Assembly (NCBI GenBank): GCA_018907035.1
Contig: JACCIC010000227.1
Span: 145,001-209,000, forward strand
Direction: 5' to 3'
Length of the DNA stretch: 64,000 bases
DNA from: Sycobia sp. Sy_11
Lineage: Eukaryota > Arthropoda > Insecta > Hymenoptera > Epichrysomallidae
Positions 13,689 through 24,056 of the stretch are shown in pieces. Every line of letters begins with the position of its first letter. Within the stretch, counting starts at the first letter, position 1. The position numbers were made by a program, and so were the translations under genes. The notes beneath the pieces are model-generated. The model was not told the DNA's origin. It saw nothing but the letters and a program-made list of their open reading frames with translations, and did not search any database.

Positions 13689-16516
13689 GCAACATATTAT
13701 GTTTTGTAATGTATAACCAATTCTTCTACTTTACGCTAATACGTTTCGATTTGTGGAACCACTTTTTCGACCTATCAATTTAATCATATACGAATCTTTA
13801 TTACGATTTGATAATACGCCTCTAAAAAATAAATTTTATGTTGTAAAACTATCAAAAACTCTGAATTTTATGAGTATTATAAAGGTAGATAGAATAATAA
13901 ACTTTGGGCTATGATTTCAAAGAATTTCATAAGACGGACGGGTAAGGACGCAACTGGGTCCCATACTTTGTTGCAAATGTAAGAAAGTTTCAAGGTTATG
14001 CGGATATTTTGAAAAATAAAATAATATTTTACTCCCTTATATCTAACTTAACAAACTAAAGTTTCCTTTACACGACGGTATACCTCGTCCCTTATTATTT
14101 CGTGCAATATGCGATACTTCTTTGACTGAACGTTGTCGAAATTTAATAGTTAAATTTTTATAGTTTCAGCTAAATTTTAAAGCTGTTTGAAAACTTCCTT
14201 CCATTCTCGACGCTCGGTGGAAAACGGAACGCCAATAACGCAAGTTTATTATACTATTTTCTTTTATAAAAATTCGTTATTACGAGATATATTTCAAAGG
14301 ACAGCACGTTATGTCGCGAATCTAAAATTTTAACTTTTTACTATTCTAGATTTACAAATACAAACTTTTAGTAAAAACTAATTTTCTTTTCAAAATCGTA
14401 TTTTCAGTCGAAATTTATCATACACTTATCGACGTGGTATAAAATATATCGTTAATTTGATTATCGTTAATTAGATTACCGTTGATAAAAATTGTTGAAG
14501 ATCGTAATCAATACAGTATTTTTATTTTTTATATTATATTATTTAATTATTGCCGATTTTTGCGGACAGACGTGTATATTTCTTGCAGAATATTCAAAAT
14601 TTATTTAACAAACTATTTTGTATTGGTTAAATAAATATATTTAAAAAAAACCTCATTTACTCATCGAACCATTTATTCAATGTCAGAAATATAAATATTT
14701 ACACTAGTATACATATACGGCAAATCCAATGCTCCGATACTAACTATTCTATATACTAGCACGTTATCTGTTCGCCAATACGAGAAACTATAGCTTAAAC
14801 GCTCAATATAGTCTATATAACAGTCTGTCACTGTTATAACTAATTTGAACTAATCTGTTATATCAAATAAGCTGTTATATAAATTTGCCTTCTGTAATTA
14901 TCGTTATCCGCTTTTACGCGGAGAAAAAATTAACTATATTGAAGCCAACACCTTAAGTAGACACTTTGACTAAGGAATTTTCTATCTACTCGAGTGTCAG
15001 TTCACGATTAATAGTTAATTTGTTATCCAGAATATACAAACTTAATATATCATATTATTGTATATTTATATAATGTTGAGTAGTAAATTATTTTTTGGCG
15101 TAATCGATTCAATCTACTATTGCCCTCTTTATCGTCAATTAATTTCTTCCAATTCTTCCTGGAAATTAAATGCTAAAGCTTTGCATAAGAAATAGCATAT
15201 ATCAGAATTTTTATTTTGACTTAACCATTCAAACGGACAAATTTTAAAACCTCTTCGTCCAAAGTTTTATTCGCCGACATACTAATAATGTGTTATTAAT
15301 CATGTCAACGTTTTTTTTGTTCAAATTTCAATTATAGAAAATATTTATTTTAAATGAAAAAAGGCAGAATGGAAGAGCATTAGATCCTAAAAGTTTACAA
15401 TATTGAATACTCATATCAGATAGTTCTCCCTTGCTAGTAGTAATCAATCGAATATTATTAAACAAAAAGAAAAGGCAAATTGTCTTAAATTTATGTTTCA
15501 GTATGGAAAATGACCACGCAAGGATCGTGACGAAGATTCAAAATATGTATGCATTAAAATATTGCTGTAATTTTATCATATAGTATTAATAATATATAAT
15601 TACTTTATTATAAATTATTTACTTCTTCTTACGTTTTCATTAATTAATAAATTGTAATATTTTTTAATTTAGTTTGTTAATGTTCAGCCCTTTTCCGAGT
15701 GTCGATAGCTGACTGAATCATGTACCTCTTATGCAGGTACAGCGACGCAGTCTACTGAAGTCTAACAACTGTCTAGGGAAACAAGTCTTTACTAATTTTG
15801 CTGTTTTATAGTGCTTTAAATTGCCTAGATTTATGCTAAAACGTTAAAAAATATAGAAATTAACAGTTTTTTTTCAACAGTTTCGTAGTTCAGTTGAGTT
15901 GAGCCGATTTCATTTCGGAAATGATAATTTTAATACGAACATAAAAATACCCAAAATGTCAGCCAAATATATGAGCTTCATAAGCTAAAAAATAATTGAC
16001 AAACTTAAATTTTGCTGGGTTTTTTCAAATTAAAAATTCATCTGCACGAGTTTCAAGTGCTCAAAAATTGTATTCTTATGAAATGCTGGAAACAAACTCG
16101 ATTATCAATTTGAATCTTGTAATAACATTAAAAAGCTACCAAAACTCAGATTTATTAATTTCATAAAATTTTTTGGAGGAAATAGTAAAAAAGGAGAATT
16201 TATTTACAAAAAAGTGTTCTCGTAGTCAAAAACACTGCTATTATCACCTAACTATATATCTGAAAAATTGACTGAAGAAAATTGTTAATATGCTCTTTCA
16301 AAGAGGCTATTCAAAATGAAAATCTATAGATGGTATAAATTTGACATTGTTATCCTTCTCCTGAATTTTGCATCAAATATGTAATATTGTCGCAAATACT
16401 GAAGACAGTATCAGATTAATAAATGTTATTTAATTTACTTATTAAAATTAGTGCACTAATGCGTAACTATCCTTATAGAGTGAGAGATAGTCGAGAATTT
16501 ATCGTTCAACAATATA

Positions 16517-17225
16517 CGAGGGCGGTCCCAGAAGTACCTGGCCCAACAAATAAAACTCAAAAATTTTAGAAAAAAATATATTTATTTTTCAACATAAACT
16601 CATTTCAGCTCTATACACTTTTCCCAGCGATGTTTAATAAGTTCAATACCCTCAATAAGCTTCTCATAATAGCCATTAACTGCCGACTTCATTGTTGGAA
16701 AATCTTTGACCAGCGAGCCATTTTTTCAAGTCTGGGAACAGAAAAAAATCCGAGGGAGCTAAATCTGTCGAATAGGGTGCATGAGATAGTAATTCAAACT
16801 TTAATTCAGTAATTTTGGCGATTGCAATATCGAATGTGTGAGCTGGTGCATTGTCTTGATGGAATAAAACTTTCTTCTTAGCCAAATGTGGCTGTTTTCG
16901 TTTGATTTGATTTTTTCGCTCAAACGTTGCAATAAGTTCACATGATACTCGCCGTTGATAATTTTTCCTTTTTCAACATAGTCAATGAAAATTACACCAC
17001 ACGCATCCTAAAAAACCGAGGCCATAACCTTGCCTGCAGATAGAACGGTCCTTGTCTTCTTTGAAGCCGGTTCTTCTTTTTGAGTCCTTGTTTTTGAGTG
17101 TTCTTTTGTTTCGGGTGTGAAGTGGTGGACCCATGAGTTCGACGTTTTGAGCATGCTCCGGTTCTTGGTGAGGTAGTAATGTCTATCCTCGTTTCTGGGA
17201 AAGACTCTCAGAATTAAAAAAAAAT
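16517..17225 (-). mobile_element. 5'-truncated mariner transposon (second subfamily)
   Basis: Only the 3' half of a mariner element is present, read on the - strand. Its surviving terminal repeat starts CGAGGGCGGTCCCAGAAGTA at 16517, after a TA at 16515-16516. The repeat differs from that of the mariner at 4524, so this is another family. The transposase moiety on the - strand retains WVHHFTPETKEHSK (about 17110-17140), SAGKVMASVF, DACGVIFIDY, YHVNLL, an intact HQDNAPAH (about 16840-16860) and LAPSDFFLFPDLKKWLAG. The first catalytic Asp region is lost, a Trp before DACGV has become a stop, and frames are shifted. The 5' half is missing. The element ends abruptly next to a Penelope-like fragment on the + strand, which probably caused or marks the break. 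Confidence 0.9.
16676..17160 (-). pseudogene. mariner transposase pseudogene, C-terminal half
   Basis: The remains of the catalytic domain lie in two main open pieces. The first (about 17008-17160) carries WVHHFTPETKEHSK and RTVLSAGKVMASVF. The second (16676-16885) carries AKKKVLFHQDNAPAH and the FFLFPDLKKWLAGQRFSNNE tail. Between them, DACGVIFIDYVEKGKI and YHVNLLQRL are in a third reading. The second and third catalytic Asp residues are present, but the first (of VDETW) is replaced. Stops and frameshifts rule out function. Confidence 0.85.
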
Positions 17226-17780
17226 GCAAGAAATTTAAGCAACGCTCTTTTAATCTTAATGTAAGATAATATAGTACTTTGTATAAGTTATATAAGAATT
17301 GCCAGGATAAGGATGATAAATTTTTAAATATTGGAGTTGTTTATAGAATTAATTCTATTAATTATAATAAATGTTACATTGGGAAAACGCGTTATTCACA
17401 TTTTGAAGAATCAATGTAATGTAAATTTAATGTCATTAAAGAATAAATTAAATTAGATAATATTTTTCATTCTTTAGGAATTTGAGAAAAAAAAATCATG
17501 AAGATAGAGGTAAGAATAGTGGAGAGATGGATATCATGAAAATATCATAGGGTTTTCATTTCGTGTATGAAGAATAGCTGGGTCGTATTTAAAATATTGG
17601 ACTCAGCATGTTGCATTGCCACGGGTAAATAAGTTGGTCAAGTGAACATCTTTGCTAAACATATTTTGTTCGTCCTTTGTTAAAAAGATTATTCTTTCAG
17701 GGTAGCTATAGTCATAATAATTTTTAGATTTTTCACGGGTAATTCTAAACAAGGACATTCTGAGCGATCATTGTGGCAGA
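17190..17780 (+). mobile_element. Penelope-like element fragment, decayed, with GIY-YIG remnant
   Basis: A degenerate copy of the 3' part of a Penelope-like retroelement. One frame reads VVYRINSINYNKCYIGKTR (about 17335-17391). This is the start of the GIY-YIG endonuclease domain that follows the reverse transcriptase in this family, and it is collinear with the better copy at 35352-35900. Further on, CNVNLMSLKNK resembles the C-terminal segment of that copy. A decayed hammerhead-like block (about 17568-17615, TATTGGACTC) follows. The AACAAGGACATTCTGA block near 17750 matches the 3' regions at 23870 and 36265. The fragment directly abuts the truncated mariner on its left. Confidence 0.7.
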
Positions 17781-18009
17781 ACTGTTAGACAAATGCAAAA
17801 GTATTTATCAGTGTGTTAAAAAGAAGTCCACATAAGAATTTTTAATTTTTATATTGTCGTAACAAGCCGTTTCCTCCACATGTGTAAAAGTTAAATGTTC
17901 TTATTCCTTTTTCTACTCTTTAAAAGCGAAGCAGACGTGTCGCGATTGAGTAGCGTTTCGAACATCGACTTCTTTAAATACATGTCCCGACAACTTCAAA
18001 AACGAGCCC

Positions 18010-18550
18010 TCCCCTCCATTACATCCTCGCCCCCGCGCGCTTTATATAATTGTCGGAACGGCGGCAGAAACAGTATAGCGCATCATTTAGTGGAGCATAA
18101 TTCGGGCGAAGTGCGCGCGTTCGTGCGTACGAGCGCGTAAAACCAGGTGAAACTATTATAACCATTGTTCGTTCGCGGGGTCGTAACCGCGGCACTGCCC
18201 GGGCCCGCTCTCCACCAGCGTGTCACTCACGGGCGGGGTCGCGGAAACTTTGGACCGCAGGCGCGGCGCGGTTCGCTCATCCTCCCCTCCAACCCCTCAA
18301 CCCCCATATATCACGCCGCACTGAGGTAGTATCTATAGCTACTCCTTCGCGCCACGACAAGAGGGCTTGGGGTGAAGGCGGAGTGGGGGTAGCAGGGAAA
18401 ACTTGGCACAGCCACCGATACAGGCTCGCACTGCCAAGTCGATAAAATCGCCGTATATATATGGGAAGCGAACGTTTATCGTGAACTATATATAGGGGAC
18501 AAAAAAGCGACGGTGGGTCCATTCTTTAAATGGAGGAAAAGCCCTTTTGT
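18010..18550 (+). promoter_or_regulatory. CpG-rich island with TATA-like box; candidate promoter and non-coding first exon
   Basis: A CpG-rich island in AT-rich DNA. TTTATATAAT at 18041-18050 is followed about 28 bp later by ACAGTAT (18069-18075), a fair initiator match. A splice-donor-like CAG/GTGAAA lies at 18144-18152, which would close a non-coding exon of roughly 75 bp. A second GC-rich block continues to about 18440. Which gene it would serve is unknown. The receptor starting at 47320 on the same strand is the only host gene visible. Motif-level evidence only. Confidence 0.25.
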
Positions 18551-20099
18551 CCCTTTCAGACGCTAAACGCAGTGAAACGATTTTATAACCCGCATTGGGT
18601 GACTGATCTTTATACGTTTCTAGAATAAATTGTTTTCAGCCAAGAGATTTTTCTTTCTCCAGGTAAAAGAAAGGGAAGAGAGAGGGAGTCAGGCGGTTTT
18701 TACGGTCGGATGAAAAATCTTCGAAATACAACCGAGAGTTAACTATATCGCACTTAACTTTGGGTAAAGTAGATATTTCTTTTGAAACTTTTCTAATAAA
18801 TACAAGTGCTTTTGTTTAAACAGTTTAATTATGGCTTTATAAAATTATATCGCTTTAAAGCTTATATATTTGATTTTGACATTTTTAATTTTCTAATTAG
18901 CGACAAAGACCTACTAAATTTATATTTTTACAAGATCATTTATTTCGGTCATATTCATAAATTTTTAAATTTTAACAAAAAAAAATTGAAAATATCAAAT
19001 TATTATTATATCTTTGTTTTAAAAAGGTAAGATAAAGTAATCGTCTATTAGATTATCATTTTATTATAAAATGTAGGCCAGAAGTAGAATTCATTTCATT
19101 TTATGTCACTATTCATAAGAAAGTATCATGTCCTTATTAAAGTAGCAATCTCTTTATTATTAGAACAGCGGGGTAATTTTAGTTCCTCTTGTAAGCATAA
19201 TTAAACATTTACTTCATAAATTAGTGCTGAATACAAGTATTTTTAACGAAAATTTCACGTATAAAAAGGGACATGCCACTGTTCTTTAGAAATTAGGAAA
19301 TAATAAAGCAGCATAAATTATTCACATGTACCTTGTATAATTTGTATTGTTAAATATTTCACGTACCTCTTAAACTATTAATAATCTTGAGTTGCAGCTT
19401 GATTATCATAATTTATGAGAGAAATTGTGTCACAGTAAATAAACTATTATGTATAATGAAGCCGTCTTATGGCAGCTGTAAATAAGTATAATCACTCGGA
19501 ACAAAATTACGATTATTTTTTAATAATATATGAAAGGTTGTACTTTCTTATAAAATTATCAAATGAAGATATTAAAAAAATATTCTTAAAGGTTTAAGTC
19601 ATTAGTATTCAAATTTGTTAGGTAAGAAGTTTTATCAGCTACGATGACTTTTTTTAATTTCGATATAGATATCAACAAAGTAAATTGTAAAAAATGACGA
19701 ATAACTTCTTGTGAAAAAAATTTTAAAAATATTTGCTCTCAAATTTTCATGATAATAAAACTGTTATTCCAAAGATCTAAAATCTCTAAGGTTAGAAAAT
19801 ATTTTTTGATAATTTAAATGTGATCGTTTTGCAATTCAGTAAGAGCCTTTTCAAAACAACCAAAAATTCTTACTTTTTTAATATGCTTGATCTGATTGCC
19901 GAGTCTACCATGTTTCCTAATGTGACCATATAGCCAGCCTGAATATTAATAGTCGACTTGGTGAACTTTTTCAAAATATATTAAAAATTATTAACGCTCG
20001 CTTGGAGAATACGTTTACAGAAAGCTGCGAATTCTTCAACCTATCAAATTTAATTCAACGATTGAAATAAAAAAACCAAGAACGAAGACCAATTTTTTG

Positions 20100-20880
20100 C
20101 AGAACGTTTAAAACGGAAAACAGAGAAGTAAATTTTAACAACGACGCGCAAGAAAGATAAAACGTAGAATTCCGTCGAATGTCTACTGTGAGGGATGGGC
20201 GAATGAAAAAACAAAACAAAAAACAAAAAAGCTTGGGTACAAAGGAAAAGGGGTGAAAAATAAGAGAATGGAGGGCGGAGTGGCGGGCCTGGCAAATAAG
20301 CAAACGTTGCAAGCATTGGGAAGCACGCGCATTAGTTATAAATATGTACGGCGTGCGGCAGCCTCGACCTATAAACATCTGCGTGATATCAATTCTTCCG
20401 GCTCCGGAATTCTTCATCAAGAGAAAAAAAAGAACCCCGCATCTCTCCGCCGGGCAAGAATATTACTTTGTAATTAAGACGTGCCGCTGACCCCGAAAGC
20501 CCAGGCTCAAAAGCTCGCCCCGTTCCGGAAAGAAAGAATAAGAAAGAAACGACGAGAGGGACGGTGAGAGACAGAGGGGCGGTAGGAGTGGGGGGGAGTG
20601 GTTTCTTCTTATGGAGCCGCTTTTGAACGAGGCTACCCGGGGGTGGAAGCTGAAACGTCGGCGCGCGCAGGGGGAGGAGAAAGCGGTGGAACGGCGAAAG
20701 AGCACAGAGAAGCCGAACGGAAAGGAAGGCTGAGTGGATAGGACTTGTGGAAAGAAAGTGATACCAAAGGGGAGAAACTCGTGGACGTGCTAAGAAAAAT
20801 TGTGCGGAAAAATTTAAAATTTTAGGTTGCAGTTTCTCCCCCCCCCTTCCACCTATCCTCCCACTCACGCTCTCTTGCTC
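20100..20880. promoter_or_regulatory. purine-rich, GC-rich island
   Basis: A GC-rich stretch with strong strand asymmetry (long G/A-rich runs on the + strand). Overlapping antisense open frames here are rich in Leu, Ser, Pro and Phe because of the C/T-rich complement, so I treat them as spurious. Function unknown. Confidence 0.2.
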
Positions 20881-22499
20881 TCTCGTACTCTTTTTCTCAC
20901 GACTACACAGCTAGAATTTTCTTTCTCTCCATTCACGTGTTATTTCTGCTTGACCCTTTAAAGCTTGACGGATTTCATTCAGCTCGGTACAGTTCTATTC
21001 TTCGAGCAACAAAAATGTTCGGCCTCCAGTACTCGCGTATTTATAAAGAGAATTACTTTCATCAATAAGTTTGACAAATGATACTTCATAAACTCTCAGA
21101 ATTTCTTAAATTAATCTTCTTTTCCAATATCTATTTACTTTTTCATACATACACTCTTAACTTCTATTAATTATAGTGCATATTATGTAACGCTAATAAT
21201 GTAACTATTCCTCACTAACAATTGTGTCTTTCGGCATATAATCTAATTTTAATATGTTGGATATTGTATGATAAAATAATTTTTTGAAACTATACAACTT
21301 CCAACTCTTTTTAATATGAGCACAATGAACGTTTTCAGAGTAAAAGCATACTCCTGATCTTAATTTAAATTTAAAAGAGACCTGATGAATATCTGAAGGT
21401 TTAAGTACACTCATTTATACCTAAAACAATGGGAAGAAAAGCATCGGTATGGGCGCAATTTTTCTACTATTTGTTCCCTAGAGATATAATTATTCCAACG
21501 CTTCGACAAGAAAAAGAGAGGAGTCGACGGATAATGGGTTTAAGACCGATGAATCGAGCAGAATGAAATAAGCTTCCTGAGTTCGACGCGCTCCAACCTA
21601 CTCTATTGCATTATTTTTACACTGGCAGGCCGCTTGCTCGTCTCTCTCGATTTTACACTTTTGCACCCGGAACCGTCCTTCGTTCCTTCTTCTCGCTGTC
21701 CCCTCTCGACGAAACGTCGCGTCGCTTCGCAAAAACTTCGCGCTTGAACGGCGCCGCTCGGTTTAACTCTGCTTCAAATAAGCTGGCACCGGCGCAAAAT
21801 GCGTCGTTTTTCTCCTGTATAAGCTGCAGGTTCTTTGCTCTTTCACCAAAAGAAGCAAAAGAAGAAAATTTACTTAAGTGGCTTCTTCGACTTCTTCCAA
21901 GAACTTGAGATTTTCTCCGTATGATTCGGAAAGCGGAGAAAGAAAACTTTTTTTTGCTGTTTTTTCTTTCGCACTCTATACATATATATATAGTGAGAGT
22001 CAGAGAAGTCCACGCGGAAAAAAATAAAATATCATTGGCGCTCGATACTTATACTTATCTTGCGTGCTTTGCGACACTCAAAGAGACGGGAACGTCAATA
22101 AGTCGAGCTCTTGAGCGAGAAGATGACGTTATCGAGATAGTATTTTATAAAAAGATGTAAAGCAAACAAGAGTTTGCTTTGGACTTTCATGCCAAATGGT
22201 CCCTATGGGAATGGCAATGTTATCATTATTAGTTACGTCATTATCCGTAAAAATCCATAACTAATTTAACTCTCTTTGCACAGTAAATTATTTTCTCGTA
22301 TATCAACGAACGGAGATAATCGAATTTTTTTTACGGGACAACATAAAAGATCAAATAACAGTTCTAAGGTAAGTCGGCAGAAGAACTTCGGCACTAGGCT
22401 ATTTATACTATATCATCTCGATTCGCAATCTTTTCTGTAGCTCGTGATTCGCCAATCGATTTTCCCTAGATCTGCAGAATTCACATTTCCGTAAGGCTT

Positions 22500-22970
22500 A
22501 TATGGGAAAGATAAAATCAAGATTCCAGAGGGGTAGGCGAGGAGCTCGGTGGGGAAAAGAAACGCGATTGTCTTAAGCTACCTTGCCGTGGAAAGATAAT
22601 ATACCGCAGTATCTCGGAGAATGAAAGGTGGGAGGGGGGCCGACAGCGAATCCGAGGGCGAGCCGAATCCGACCACCCACTCGAGTGAGCCAGCGACAGC
22701 GTTGTTCCCCTCCCCCCACTTTTTTTTGCTATCCACGATACGCCTATACGATATAAATTCGCCTTGAATGCGCATATCATCGTGCTGCAAAATTGGATTA
22801 GCGCTAGAGCACGCGGAGAGATAAGCAAGAAGGGAGAATGAGCAAGAGCGCAAGAAGTTGGAGAAATAGAGTCGAATGCGCGCGAGTGTATCCAAAAAAT
22901 AAATTAAGATTCTTTAATAAAGGCGCAGCTCCAAATGGATACAGTGGTATGGCGGGAAGGGGGGGGGGCA
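22500..22970. promoter_or_regulatory. GC-rich island
   Basis: A GC- and CpG-enriched block with G-runs (22625-22640, 22960-22970). No coding signal is recognised. It could be a promoter, an untranslated exon or an enhancer. Confidence 0.2.
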
Positions 22971-23551
22971 AAAAATCATTCTTAGATAAGAGAATCGCTT
23001 CAGAATTTATATTCGCTATAATCAAAGGAACGAATGAAGAGATAAATTGAGAGTGCGTGGATGGCCTGCAACTGAGCGAATCAGATTGGCGTCTGTATTT
23101 GTCTCTTACAATGTGGAACAATCCGAGTGGGAGATGCTACAAATTAGAGAGAATATTTTACCATAACGCAATTAAAACGTCATGGTTGAATAGTATTTTT
23201 CTCAAATTACATAAATGTTCTATTATTTTATTCCTAAGGGACAAGTCTATAGCTTTAGGTTAACGACATGCACTATCCCCTTTTTATACGCAAAATGAAA
23301 CATAGTGATTCTTTGATCCCTATATGCTGACGAAATATGTGAAATCAAAAAAAAATTTAATTACTTAATTTAATGCTGTAGTAATTATTTTTTAATAAAT
23401 TTTTTGTTCATTCCATTCGATGATGATAAATTACACCCACACATTTTGTACGGCATTTCATTAATAAAATTAATATAGAATGTAGAGGTAGATGTTTTTA
23501 TGAAAAATTTATTTCCTTTTTCAATGATTAGAAGAAATAAATATCAATAAT

Positions 23552-23690
23552 GGAATTAATAAATATTTCTATTGGTCTTACAGTTTAATTAAATAAATCA
23601 AAATTAATACATAATAATATCAATATATATTTATGTCAATACTAATACATATCAATATATAATTAATTGAAAATTATAATGACAGTAGGA
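23552..23690. repeat. left inverted arm
   Basis: The reverse complement of 23880-24020. Shared blocks include TTAATAAATATTTCTATTGG, AATTAATACATAA and TTAATTGAAAATTATAATGA. By eye the identity is roughly 90 percent over about 140 bp. Confidence 0.85.
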
Positions 23691-23707
23691 CTGCCTTGTG
23701 TGTCAGA

Positions 23708-23750
23708 CAGTCCCTGATGAGAAGCTGTAGCGAGCTCGAAACGTTGGACA
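23708..23750 (+). ncRNA. hammerhead ribozyme motif, apparently intact core
   Basis: The catalytic core CTGATGA is at 23714-23720 and GAAA at 23738-23741. Stem II is G23721-C23737 plus AGCT (23723-23726) with AGCT (23733-23736), with A23722 bulged and a short loop. Stem I is GTCC (23710-23713) with GGAC (23746-23749). In the type I reading, helix III is minimal (A23741-U23744, C23742-G23743), and cleavage would follow the GUU triplet ending at 23745. Penelope-like elements are known to carry minimal hammerhead motifs near their ends, which fits the context. An alternative pairing uses upstream GGACTG (23688-23693) with CAGTCC (23708-23713). Activity cannot be judged from sequence alone. Confidence 0.65.
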
Positions 23751-23879
23751 GCCTCAGCTCATCTTCAATTGGGTAAAGGTGGTGGGGACAGTCAGATTGC
23801 ACTTTACTAATTAAGAATTTTTTCAACTAATATATTTGTGTTTCAGATTAGTCTAGGGGAGTGATTTTGAACAAGGACA

Positions 23880-24020
23880 CTCCGACTGTCATTATAATTT
23901 TCAATTAATTATCTATTGATATATATTAGTATTTATATAAATATAGATATTAATATTGTTATGTATTAATTTTAATTTATTTAATTGGACTGTAAGGCCA
24001 ATAGAAATATTTATTAATTT
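23880..24020. repeat. right inverted arm
   Basis: Pairs with 23552-23690 (see that entry). This is the native orientation of the Penelope 3' end, because the same blocks follow the GIY-YIG gene in the copy at 36280-36430. Confidence 0.85.
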
Positions 24021-24056
24021 ATCTAAATACAGTCGACATAAGCACAATTAAAGTAT

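Larger units (their letters stand above)
5799..16516. other. AT-rich non-coding DNA, 10.7 kb
   Basis: No gene or element is recognised apart from microsatellites. A small GC-rich patch with a (GA)n tract lies at 6830-7000. Short open frames (7299-7526, 9346-9609, 13006-13215, 13356-13571) show no domain, no codon bias I can see, and no conserved motif. A 7 bp perfect hairpin with a 7 nt loop lies at 15721-15741. The rest is plain AT-rich sequence. Confidence 0.6.
17800..23550. other. non-coding DNA with GC-rich islands
   Basis: No protein-coding gene is recognised. Three GC-rich islands (18.0-18.55, 20.1-20.9, 22.5-22.95 kb) alternate with AT-rich sequence. Open frames of 60-160 codons inside the islands occur on both strands and overlap one another. 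That pattern is expected from GC-rich non-coding DNA with few stop codons, and none carries a known motif. Confidence 0.5.
23552..24056 (+). mobile_element. Penelope-derived non-autonomous element with inverted arms and hammerhead ribozyme
   Basis: A compact structure of about 500 bp. Its right part (about 23705-24056) matches the 3' end of the Penelope-like copy at 36110-36466: a hammerhead core, GGGGACAGTCAGA, TTTTGAACAAGGACA, a TGTCATTATAATTTT block, ATTGGACTGTAAGGCCAAT, and an AGTCGA..AAGCAC..ATTAAAGTATT end. Its left arm (about 23552-23690) is an inverted copy of 23880-24020, so the hammerhead sits in the centre of a palindrome. There is no coding sequence, so the copy is non-autonomous. 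Inverted partial copies are known for Penelope-like elements; assigning this one rests on similarity to the other copies in this window. Confidence 0.7.

Noticed and set aside
20389..20868. 159-codon open frame on the - strand
   Set aside because: It overlaps other open frames in a strand-asymmetric purine-rich island. Its Pro, Leu, Ser and Phe content comes from that composition.
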